64,000 nt of DNA, taken from contig RCTD01000005.1 in assembly GCA_014898415.1 (NCBI GenBank), forward strand, positions 2,170,001 to 2,234,000, written 5' to 3'. The DNA is from Stromatinia cepivora (taxonomy: Eukaryota > Ascomycota > Leotiomycetes > Helotiales > Sclerotiniaceae). A model generated the notes under the pieces. The model was not told where the DNA came from. It did not search any database and saw only the letters and a program-made list of their open reading frames with translations. Below are positions 10,946 to 20,756 of this stretch, one piece after another (within the stretch, counting starts at the first letter, position 1; each line of letters begins with the position of its first letter). Position numbers and translations under genes: made by a program.

Positions 10946-12308
10946 TCAAGTTCTCTGTTGCTTCTTGTCGTTGGCTATATATAGACTTTCAGATTTTTCG
11001 TTGATGCCCGCTGATTTGAAGATTCTGATAGCTTCTTTGTGATGATGACCCTTGATTGACAAGTAATATTCCCAACTGTACTGGTAGACATTAGAATCGA
11101 GATATCAACCAAAGGTGATACTTATACATAATCATTCGCTACTTGAAAGTCGCAAGGGGTAAATCCTCCATCTTGACGCAGACGCTTGGGCAGCCGTTCG
11201 CTTCTTGGATTGATGGTATTATAACCTCGCTTCTGGATGCCGGGATACGACTTAGTGGCAAGCACTGAGAAGTGTTTTCGGATTGGTCCCAGAAGACCCT
11301 CTCGGATGTTCCTGCCAAGCCTAGCAGCACGTAGACTTTCAAATTTTTCGCTGATGCCCGCCGACTTGAGGGTTCTGACAGCTTCTTCGTGATGAGGACC
11401 CTTGGCCATGGTTGGCAGGTAACATTCCCGGCTGTGCTGGTAGACGTTAGAACCGAGACATCAACCAAAGGTGATACTCACACGTAATCACTTCCAAAAT
11501 CAGAAAGCAAAAATAAACATCCAACATCGCCAAGGGAAGCTGCTAGACAATCGTACCTCATTCCAATATTGGCCCACCTTTTCACGTTCTCGCGCATATC
11601 CTGCTTTGAATCAACAAGAGGACATGGAGTCCCAAAACCTTGACGATCGAAATGATATTGTCCAGAGCTATCTCCTTATTGTTTTTGGAGTTGGTAAACA
11701 AATTTCTTAAATCATGAAAAAATAGGGTGAGAAACCTCCAACGAAGTCGATCGCCTGCTCGGCGTCTCTCAAGCCTAATCATATCGTTGTATGCTCTTCG
11801 TAATACATCATGTAGATGGTCACCACTAATACTCTCTAAAGCTGATGGCTTCAGAAACATAGTCCAATCCTGTAGCCAACAATCAAAGTCTTGCCGAATT
11901 GAATTCGCGAGATCGACATTCTTAATATGCACCAGACGCCGTAATTTCTTTGTTCGCGATATCCCTTGAAACGATGATTGAGGGGATTCGATTGGATTGA
12001 AGTTGATGTTCCGAAGTTTTGCCCTGGTTGATAATGGCAATAATGGTATTGACTCGACCAACTGTCCCAGAACATAATTCGAATTAATGGCGATTTGAAT
12101 ATCGGGTCACAAAGGAACCTTTACATTATTATCTTGTAGAATTTCATCAATTGCCTGAGACTCTAGATGTTGCGATATGACAGTACTGATTTGTGCACCC
12201 ATATCTTCATGTCGTTTACTTATTCGCAGTAGAAATGAAAGATGAAATTGAATAGCTTCAAGTACTAGTTCTAATATGCAGAATTCATCGAAATTTCCCG
12301 CGGCTCAA
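10946..12308 (-). pseudogene. Decayed multi-exon gene with internal exon duplication, unknown family
   Basis: Read on the minus strand, frames can be chained with canonical splice signals. A frame from ~12308 reads FDEFCILELVLEAIQFHLSF through QAIDEILQDNN. It then joins, through a GTAAAG...GACAG intron, to LVESIPLLPLSTRAKLRNIN and on to MIRLERRRAGDRLRWRFLTL. The continuation needs a frame change near 11630 to reach WANIGMRYDCLAASLGDVGC and FLLSDFGSDYV. An intron with GTGAGT and CTAAC signals then leads to the unit containing AKGPHHEEAVRTLKSAGISE (11330-11490), and a diverged second copy contains KGHHHKEAIRIFKSAGINE (10981-11135) before a stop at 10946. The family is not identified; the helical units faintly recall the ends of ankyrin-repeat proteins. 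The frameshift and duplication argue for a pseudogene. Confidence 0.45.
10981..11490. repeat. Diverged direct duplication (two ~155-bp copies, ~350 bp apart)
   Basis: Copy A is about 10981-11135 and copy B about 11331-11490. They align end to end with one 6-bp gap. Almost all of the roughly 25 differences are transitions with A or T in copy A and G or C in copy B, with one or two exceptions. The duplicated piece covers the end of one exon, an intron and the start of the next exon of the decayed gene. Confidence 0.8.
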
Positions 12309-13120
12309 ATAAATTTAGCTTGTATTTTTATTTGATTATGTATTCTATTCCCTAAGCTCTCCTACACTGTCCGTCTCGTGCAATCATAGCGAATTTGCTT
12401 CAGTTGTCTGTAAAGAGCCTTCGGTCATGGTGGGACGGCTTATATTTGTTCCCGTAGTCGACAAACTGACATGATTGATCATTGTCGATTTGTCGACTGA
12501 ACCAGGGGCTTCTTGCGTCATACCTTAGCCCTTCATGTATAGAAGGCTCAAGTTGTTAGAATATGGAAGCTCATACTTATTCCCTAGGCCGGGCCTAAGC
12601 ACAGCCCAATCGAGTAGGACTAACACAGGATAAAGAAAAACACTTCAGTCAGTGATCAAACATGATTATCTCCTGGCATTTGGTAAGCCATTACACGTAG
12701 AAAGATTCTGGAAATCGAGGATTTACTGGAGGGATGAATGAGTTATGTTGAGGTTGAAGGGATAGGCCCCAAGAGGCTTGGCTCACAACAACTACCAATA
12801 CTGTATGTTGGTATGATGAGAACTTGATAATCGATAGATTCTTCCACAATGTTTTTCAGTTGGAGAATCTGTGGTATTGGTCATGGAGAATCATGCGTGG
12901 ACGCTTTCAACATTTCGTATGAAATGTATTTAGATAGATAGATGTGAGCGATGAATGGCCTGCGAATCCTACTTGGCAATCAGAACGACGATCTCCAACC
13001 GTGATACAGCCACTTGGTGGTAGGTGTTTGTTGTTCTAGAAATCCCTAAGTTATCGCTGTACTTTGATAACTTGCTGCTTTGGCCTTCATAAATGAATGA
13101 TATTTCATCCGCTGTTGGAT
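12309..13120. other. Gene-poor region
   Basis: No gene supported. An inverted repeat with perfect 10-bp arms (AGTCGACAAA at 12456-12465 and its complement at 12489-12498) is the only structured element noticed. Upstream exons of the decayed gene may lie here, but no frame could be joined with confidence. Confidence 0.4.
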
Positions 13121-13162
13121 TTCTGACGTTACCGCACCATCTCACCATGTTCTCGCTCCCAC

Positions 13163-13937
13163 TTGCCATATTTCAGCCCAACCCATTCTTTGAAATTATG
13201 GACAAAAGCTCCTCTCGACCCAGAAGCCCCCCCTCATATTGATGAACTTATGCCACATACCTGTCAATATCAAAACTTCGACGCGCTCTACCGAATACCC
13301 TACAAATTCAGTAGCGTAATTTTGGAAAGCTCTTTCATCTGGGATCCTGATACAAAATTGGTAGGTCCGCTACCTGGAACAGAACACTTTCTTATGCTCA
13401 CGAAAGTCTCATCTAGAGCACAAATAAATATGGGAATCTTCGATCTAATCGTCAATCGTGAGCCCTTACAATGAGCTGAAACGACGTACGATATTTGGAC
13501 TTGATTTCAGCAACCCCACGGCACTGAGAAGAGCCAGAGATGGCAATGATCTGGGTAAAATCGGGAGACTTTGGACATAACTCAAGAAGCTAATGAAAAT
13601 CACCGAGGCAAGACAACATTTCCTGGATCTGCGGTCGACTCACACCTTCACCGCCATGCTAAACGTTTCAACATCTCTTCTGCAGGAGATCAAGATCTAC
13701 GAGCGGGATTCGAAAATCATCTTCGAAGGGACACATCGCAGTCTCTGGTACAACGATACGGAAGAAAGCGTCAAGATTGATGGGAAGCACAAAGGCACAG
13801 GGCAGGAATTTAGAAGTTTGAGCAAGCTGAGCACTTATGGACACGAATGGAGAGTTGGAATTGTGAGGAAAAAAGGTTATAATGAGCTCTTTCGACGTTA
13901 CATCTACTTTAGAGGATGTGCTTTACCGGGAAGGTAG
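13163..13937 (+). pseudogene. Decayed open frames, unknown protein
   Basis: Two protein-like plus-strand stretches lie end to end in different frames. The first (13163-13474) includes FDALYRIPYKFSSVILESSF and LPGTEHFLMLTKVSSRAQIN. The second runs from about 13480 (RRTIFGLDFSNPTALRRARD) to 13937 and reads through one in-frame stop near 13578 into LNVSTSLLQEIKIYERDSKI and LSKLSTYGHEWRVGIVRKKG. One frame change and one stop separate them from an intact gene of about 250 codons. I recognise no domain. An unusual intron is an alternative explanation. Confidence 0.3.
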
Positions 13938-15101
13938 GGAGGGGTCTGGAAAGACTCAGATTATGTCAAGATTTCCAGCGGAGCATATTGACTTCCACCA
14001 ATTATCAGACAGCTGACCAGATACTACCCCCAGCTTTGTTCCAGAACCCTGCTGTGGCTAACTGAAGACTTGATTTCCTTCACAAACAACAAGCGACTTT
14101 GAACTCGTAGGAATTAAAATAGGAGCCATATACTTTGAAATTGTATATGTCATGCTTGATATAGACAGAAAAAGACTTTCTTCTGTTGTTCTACGAATGC
14201 CACTTACGCAGTATCCTCAAGCATGGCATCGAGTCCATTAGCGATGATAACCCACCAACACTGCAAGCGATGACAAGTTCATTCCCAAATAGGGCGATAT
14301 TTTCGGAATAATGATACCAATGATGATAAAAAGGAGGAATAACTTTAAGACGTCGTTTTCTTTACGATTCTTTCCATCCTATGCATAACTTCTGCAAATT
14401 TGGGAAAAGTAAAAATTCGTATAGAAATGGATTCATTCGAAGGAGTGAGGGTGGAATGTGCGAGATGGAAGGCAAGTGGAGGGTAGATAAATAATATTCG
14501 ACAACCAGATCCGGGCTTTGGATACCTAAGGGTTGGTTGTATGTTTGTATATATCTATCTTATGCTGCTATAGAGTAACAGTCCTTGAAAATAAAGTCAG
14601 TTATACCCCAAGACCTTGCTTGCTGCCAACGATTGGCATGCGGTGTAGCCTTTGAGCAGCTCCAGTCTAGTTAAATGGTTTGTCGTGCCTGCCCGTTGAA
14701 AATATATGCAACTCGATAACCTATTCCATCAAATTATTTTGATAAATAGGTAGATAATACTCGAGTAGATAATCAATTAATACTCTATTACTGTAGATCA
14801 TTTTGATAATCAATTGGCAACCACTGGTAACCTCAGTGTTAGCCCAACCTCGCGAATCATGAAGATGTTTTCACAAAATTATTACTAGGTAATGTTCCTA
14901 ACACACGCACGGCCCACCCACCACAGCGGAGCGGCCGCTATTAATACCACCTTCCACCCCACTCATCACAATCCCAATATAAAACAAGTAAACCGCCCCT
15001 CCCCATCAAACACAGCAAACACACCAAAAAGGCCTGATAGGTAGGAACTTTCCCCCAACCCCCTCTTCACTGCATTCTTTCACCCAAAACCCATATCTAA
15101 C
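13938..15101. other. Gene-poor region upstream of tRNA-Pro
   Basis: Nothing gene-like was seen. AT-rich DNA around 14700-14830 contains repeated TTTTGATAA/GATAAT words. The last 200 bp before the tRNA are strongly pyrimidine- and A-rich. Confidence 0.5.
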
Positions 15102-15189
15102 AACCCAATAGTTCAGTGGTAGAATTCTTGCTTTGGGTTACTCAATCTAAAATTGTAAGAGGTCTCCGGTTCGATCCCGGATTAGGCCC
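15102..15189 (+). tRNA. tRNA-Pro(TGG): tRNA-Pro (anticodon TGG) with 16-nt intron; acceptor stem mismatched, possibly a pseudogene
   Basis: The fold is complete apart from the acceptor. D arm: GTTC/GAAT (15111-15114 with 15122-15125). Anticodon stem: CTTGC (15127-15131) with GTAAG (15155-15159). Loop TTTGGG carries anticodon TGG at 15134-15136. A 16-nt intron (15138-15153) sits after position 37, the canonical place. T arm: TCCGG-TTCGATC-CCGGA (15165-15181). A box is near 15109-15119 and B box GGTTCGATCCC at 15168-15178. The 5' acceptor strand AACCCAA pairs with 3' TTAGGCC at only four of seven positions: 1-72 and 2-71 are A/C and 5-68 is C/A. Restoring G at positions 1, 2 and 68 would repair all three. 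A T5 terminator follows at 15196-15200. Confidence 0.8.
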
Positions 15190-15195
15190 CAACTC

Positions 15196-15200
15196 TTTTT
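15196..15200 (+). terminator. RNA polymerase III T-run terminator
   Basis: A run of five T (TTTTT) begins seven bases after the tRNA-Pro discriminator base. Longer T-rich DNA follows to about 15290. Confidence 0.6.
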
Positions 15201-15845
15201 CTTTAAATTTTTTTTTATATTTTTATTTTTATTTTTATTTATATATATATATATTTTTTATTTTTTTTTATTTTTTTGCTTTTGTAAGGATTAATTAATT
15301 AATCGATCTTGAGATTCTGTATTATTGTATTTATTTACTTACGGAGGGAGTACCTACCTACTGAGGGAGGGAGGGAGAAATGAGAGAACGGAGGAAGGAA
15401 GTTGTTTTACTTTTTTCCTTTGGAGAAAGACAAAAGATTTTTGAAGTACAAACAGGTGGAGAGGGGGGAAGTGGGGTTATGGTGGGGTGAGATGTTAGAT
15501 GTTGGTGTGTCGGCTAAAATGCCTAGAGCAAAAGAGGGAGGGGGAGGAATTGGGCTGGATGATTATTTCACTAAACATTCTTATTTCACCCAACTCCGTA
15601 GCAACAAATACATAGCTCACAAGATGATTCAAATTGATAGGAAAATATTGATTGTATCTCAAAGGTGAGATGTGCTTAATTTGATATGCTATTGTTTGCA
15701 TTCATTATCATTTAGTCAGAATACATAGGGTACTATGTTCGCCCAATCATCACTATTGTACACCCCCAAAAAGCCTCCGACCCGCTGAAGGGATATCACA
15801 AAACGCCAATGCTCCGCCATATTTCATTTGATTCTTAGCAGCAAT
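15201..15845. other. Intergenic, T-rich low-complexity then nfs1 3' flank
   Basis: 15201-15290 is almost pure T/A, with TTTTTA-type and TATATA runs. Purine-rich GGAGGGAGGGAG DNA follows at about 15340-15400. The right end is the 3' flank of nfs1. No gene seen. Confidence 0.6.
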
Positions 15846-17648
15846 CTAATGCTGACTCCACTCAATACTGTCCAACGCAATACCTTCCTGTACGAGCTCC
15901 CAAAGAGGACTCAACTCTCGTAAGAATGTGACTCTGTTTTCAACGGCTTGCAACACGTAATCGATCTCAGCCTCAGTTGTGAAACGCCCAATACCAAATC
16001 TGATACTGCTGTGTGCACTCTCATCACTGCTACCAAGTGCCCGGAGAACATAACTGGGTTCGAGTGAAGCAGAAGTACAAGCACTTCCGGATGATAGCGC
16101 AATATCCTTCAACGCCATCAAAAGCGATTCTCCCTCAACGTAGGCAAAAGAGACGTTTACACATCCTGGATAGAAGTGATGTGGGTCGCCATTTTGAGTG
16201 GTATGCTCCATGGCGAGAAGACCTTTGAGTAGTCTGTCGGACAATTTCTTAACACGAGCATGGTCATACTATTGTATTGTCAGCATGAAACCCAACTTCA
16301 ATATTCAAACAGTTTCAAATAATTGAGCAGCGAAATTCAGACAAGGTACTGTGAGTCGTCAAAGAAGCCTCAACTTGCAAGCAAGGAGGCCACTAGGAAA
16401 GCCATGCATATGTAAAGTAGGTCATCATGTAAACAAAAATAGCGAAGAAATACTAGAACTTACATCCATTTCCTCCTTTGCAATCCGGCAAGCTTCACCG
16501 AAGCCGACCACTAATGCAGGTGCGAGAGTACCACTTCTCAGACCTCTCTCCTGTCCACCTCCACTGATAATTGGTTCAAGCCTGACCCTGGGTCGTCTGC
16601 GCACATAGCATGCACCAATACCTTTTGGTCCATAGATCTTATGAGACGAAATTGACATTAAATCAATGTTCATCGCATTGACATCCAAAGGAATCTTTCC
16701 AACAGCTTGTGCACCGTCGGTATGGAAGAAAACCTTCTTCGAGCGGCAAAGCTTGCCTATTTCTTCGAGTGGTTGAATGACGCCGATCTCGTTGTTAACT
16801 GCCATAATACTGACAAGGGCTGTCTCGGGTCGAATGGCAGCTTCGAGTTGGGCCATATCAACTAAGCCGTTTTGCTGCACTGGCAGATATGTAATATCGA
16901 AACCTTCATCTTGCAAATGCCTACAACTATCCAGTACACATTTGTGCTCTGTTTGTGTTGTAATAATGTGCTTCTTTTTTCCCGCCCTACCAAAGAACCT
17001 CGCTACACCTTTGACACTCATATTGTTACTCTCAGTAGCTCCACTGGTGAAAATAATCTCTTTGGGATCAGCTCCAATCACCGTAGCAATATGTTCTCTT
17101 GCTTCTTCAACCGCCCTATCAGCTTCCCAGCCATAAGGATGGGTTCTCGAATGTGGGTTGCCGTATAGACCAGTATAGAAGGGTAACATTTTATCCAATA
17201 CTCGTGGGTCCAATGGAGTAGTAGCTTGCATATCTAAGTAAATTGGTCTCTGGCCTTCGTCCATGACAGTAGCTTGCTTAAGCACACCTAAACACATATT
17301 AGCTAAGCTTCCCTACGTGCCAAAATAAATATGGGAGGAGTAATTACCAGCGATGGGACTCATCATCGCATCAGCATTTGCGGATGTCCCTGATATTGAT
17401 TGATCCTCAGCATGCTTGCCAGTCTCTTTGAAGAAAGCCTTTTGTTCTGATCGAATCGCAGTATCAATATTAACTTGAGCGCTGTCCTTTTTCGTCTCGG
17501 AAACATAACCCCTCCTTGATACTTTTTGATTTGATATGGACGCCACCCGAGCAAACGCAGAGCCCCTCACCAGTCCAGCAGCGGGGGTCGGCTGCTTTAA
17601 GCAAAGGCGCGAAGCCTGCCTCAACGATGTTGAAGCTAAACTCGACAT
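15846..17648 (-). CDS. nfs1: Cysteine desulfurase NFS1, mitochondrial
   Basis: Three exons: 17348-17648, 16464-17287 and 15846-16268, joined by GTAATT...TTTAG and GTAAGT...AATAG introns; 515 residues. NFS1 removes sulfur from cysteine to make a persulfide for Fe-S cluster assembly on the ISCU scaffold, and supplies sulfur for tRNA thiolation. The first ~50 residues are Arg/Ser/Ala-rich without acids, as expected of a mitochondrial presequence. The PLP fold begins [19 protein letters not shown]. The cofactor lysine is in [14 protein letters not shown] (about Lys317), the cofactor-contacting [10 protein letters not shown] lies before it, and the catalytic cysteine is in [20 protein letters not shown] (about Cys439). 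The C-terminus [20 protein letters not shown] is typical of eukaryotic NFS1. All key residues are present, so it should be active. Confidence 0.96.
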
Positions 17649-18556
17649 TATTATGAATGGTAGAAAATAAATATGATGATATCAAAGTGGGAGGCAATTT
17701 CACAGAAGGTATCGTTGACGTTCTTATTTGGAGACTTTCGAATTTGAAATTCTAACGGATTAAAATAAAGCTAAACTCTCTTTGTACTAGATTTTGTCAT
17801 AACTCCGTGCTTCATGCGAATCACCGAAAATGAAAAAGAACATGAAATATGATTGGCTCTCTTTTGTTGAAAAGGGCGGAAACGGATATCGGATTAAAGA
17901 GATTTTTAGCCAAAGATTTAAGGCCTAAAAGAATGATTTCGGTTTATTGTCATCAAACAACCAATCAAAATTGAAGAATATATTCAATTTGATGGATGAA
18001 TCTATCTACGGAGTACAAAGTGGCGGGTTCACCAGGTTTCTTTCATAATAATCATAAATGACTTCATTAGTCAAGTTAGTTGTGTGTTCCGTCTTACCCT
18101 AGCAATCAGGTCCATGCTTGTTGAGGAACCCATGTGAGTTGATGCAAACGATCCGACGATTCCATAAATTCCATTCATTGACTTTTTGACTATTGAATGC
18201 GCTCAAAAAACAAGTTTCCTTCTGCATATTAAACTTGGGGATACCTTCACATAATTCACTTATTATATTTCTGACCTACTTGCGTCCCATTGCGAGTTTC
18301 ATCAGCTGCTTACCATTTACAATAAATACCAAAGTATACCTATCGGGGCTGAGAGGAACGTGAACAGATCTGCTCAGCCACTCCTTCGTCATCGTCTGTC
18401 CTACGGAAAACAACCCTGAAATACCCCGAGAGGCAACCCTTTTCTTTGGCCATTACGACAATACACTTACAACCCTCTGCGAAGAAAGCTTCTGATATAG
18501 AATTCAAATATCTTACACTGGACATTTTCTGGGTAATTTGAAGTCAAGATTGGGAG
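17649..18556. other. Divergent promoter region of nfs1 and rvs167
   Basis: About 0.9 kb between two divergent starts. A 61-codon minus-strand frame (18340-18525) is present but has no recognisable feature. Nothing else was identified. Confidence 0.5.
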
Positions 18557-19995
18557 ATGTCCTTCAAGGGCTTTCAGAAGTCCCTGGTCAGAGTAAGTAA
18601 GATTGGAGATCATCAAGCGGGATGGCGGGGTTTATTGCACATTTGACTGACTGGTTAACAGGCGCCTCAAACGTTCAAAGCCAAGTTCAATTTAGGTGAA
18701 CAAACGAAAGATGCCGTCTATATTGATGCGGAACGGCGATTCCAGGAGCTGGAAAGCGAGACGAAAAAACTACACGATGAGAGTAAGAAATACTTTGAAG
18801 CTATTAATGGCATGATGAACCATCAGATCGAATTCTCCAAAGCGATCGCCGAAATTTACAAACCAATCTCTGGAAGGATGTCGGACCCGGATTCCCTAGT
18901 TCAGGAAGGGAATCCAGAGGGGATCAGGGCATGTGAAGAATACGAAGAAATTTGCAAGGATCTCTTGGCAACTTTACAACCAGAGCTAGAGATGATTGAA
19001 ACTAGAGTTATTCGACCTGCGGACGAATTATTAGAGATCATTAAGGTGATAAGGAAGACCGCGCTTAAACGTCAACACAAGCAACTGGATTATGATAGAC
19101 ATCGAGCTACACTTAAGAAACTGCAAGACAAGAAGGAGAAGAGTCTGAAAGACGAAAAAGCCATGTATAAGGCAGAGAATGATGTTGAACAGGCAACTCA
19201 AGAGTTCAATTATTACAACGACCTTTTGAAGGACGAGTTACCTAAACTCTTTGCTCTGGAGCGCGAGTTCATCCGACCTTTGTTCCAGTCGTTCTACTAC
19301 ATGCAGCTTAACGTCTTTTATACCCTACACGAGAGGATGCAAGGATGTGATATTGGATATTTCAATCTCCAACTTGATATCGAAGAAGGTTTCGAGGCAA
19401 AACGAGGCGATATCCGAGACCGGGCAGAAGCGCTTTCCATTGTGAAGTTCAAGACGACAGGTGCCAGACGTCCACCAAAACCTCTTGCTCTCGGCGGACC
19501 TAACCGTCTTGCTATTGAAAATAAGCCATCATCTACATCTACAGCACTGACTACTACTCCAAATCGTCGCGCATCCACTGACTTTTCATCATCGGAGAAG
19601 CCACCGCCACCTTACTCCTCTATGTTATCTCCTACCAATCCTGGGAACAGTGTGATGCGATCGGCTTCGACGGGTAGTTCATGGGGAGCTGCCGCGAAAG
19701 CGAAAAAGGCGGCACCTCCACCCCCAAAGCCGAAGCCATCGAGGCTCAGTGGAGCACCAGCTGCGGAGACTGCTACCGCATTGTATGATTATGAGGCACA
19801 GGCCGAGGGGGATTTAAGTTTCAGTGCGGGAGAGATCATTGAGATCGTGACGAGAACGAGCAATGAAAATGAATGGTGGATTGGAAAGATTCATGGAAAA
19901 CAAGGACAATTTCCTGGTAAGTACTTTCTGCATACTCACAATCTTCATTTGTCAAACTAACCCAATATTCAGGAAACTATGTCAAAGTCAAATAA
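18557..19995 (+). CDS. rvs167: Rvs167/Hob1-type amphiphysin (N-BAR plus SH3)
   Basis: Three exons: 18557-18592 (MSFKGFQKSLVR), 18662-19916 and 19973-19995 (the last seven codons, ending NYVKVK); 437 residues. The protein binds and tubulates membranes at endocytic sites and links to actin, working with an Rvs161-like partner. The BAR domain covers about residues 1-250, with characteristic stretches APQTFKAKFNLGEQTKDAVY, NPEGIRACEEYEE and LDYDRHRATLKKLQDKKEKS. A Pro/Ser-rich linker (PPPPYSS, AAPPPPKPKPSR) follows. The C-terminal SH3 starts ATALYDYEAQAEGDLSF, carries the ligand-binding ENEWWIGK, and is completed only by the tiny last exon (GNYVKVK). If the last intron is retained, translation ends after KYFLHTHNLHLSN and the SH3 loses its final strand. 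Confidence 0.94.
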
Positions 19996-20324
19996 AACCA
20001 TAAGTTTGAGAACAATAACTCTTATCAATACCCTTACATGGCAAAACTTTTGAATCATCATAATATACTCGAGGATCCTTTTGAACTGCGGATATAGACA
20101 ATGAAGTTACACAGGTAGGTAGCATTGTTTACTGAAACAATGGCATGGTCAGCAAGAGACCGAGGCTCTCGGAACTAGGGCATGAGGGTAGGAATTGACG
20201 GATAAAAGGCCGGGTGTCAAGCTTAACATGTACTTAAATACCACATAACTAATACAATGCTTACTTTGCGATCAATAAATTGAACCATCTTCAAGCCCTC
20301 TTGATTGACATCTTTCTATTTTAT

Positions 20325-20369
20325 GCATTTTGAGCATTTTGAGCATTTTGAGCATTTTGAGCATTTTGA
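20325..20369 (+). repeat. Tandem repeat, 9-bp unit GCATTTTGA x5
   Basis: Five perfect copies of GCATTTTGA, followed by GCC. The array lies 225 bp before a second, longer array that also has a 9-bp period. Confidence 0.95.
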
Positions 20370-20594
20370 GCCGCACCTATACGTAGGTACGAAGAAAATT
20401 AAAGTATGGTAAGAAATACCTACTCCAATAGCATAGCAATCAACGAACCAACTGAATGGGTGGGTTTACTATCATACGGAGTCCACACTATTGGCACATA
20501 TCTGCTTTCATTTCGCAAATTCGGCTATTCATGCTGTGGACTTGTAGACTTGCACGAAAATTTAGCACTGCTATATAAGGGGACACAACATGAT

Positions 20595-20756
20595 ATGATA
20601 TGTATGATATGTATGATATGTATGATATGTATGATATGTATGATATGTATGATATGTATGATATGTATGATATGTATGATATGTATGATATGTATGATAT
20701 GTATGATATGTATGATATGTATGATATGTATGATATGTATGATATGTATGATATGT
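20595..20756 (+). repeat. Minisatellite, 9-bp unit ATGATATGT x18
   Basis: Eighteen perfect copies (162 bp) of ATGATATGT, with partial units on both sides. Because the unit is a multiple of three, all frames without a stop stay open: the plus strand would give Met-Ile-Cys repeats and the minus strand Tyr-His-Thr repeats. I treat this as a simple repeat and not as a gene. Confidence 0.97.

Noticed and set aside
15116..15298. 60-codon ORF over the tRNA
   Set aside because: It is the translation of the tRNA gene and of the following T-rich tract.
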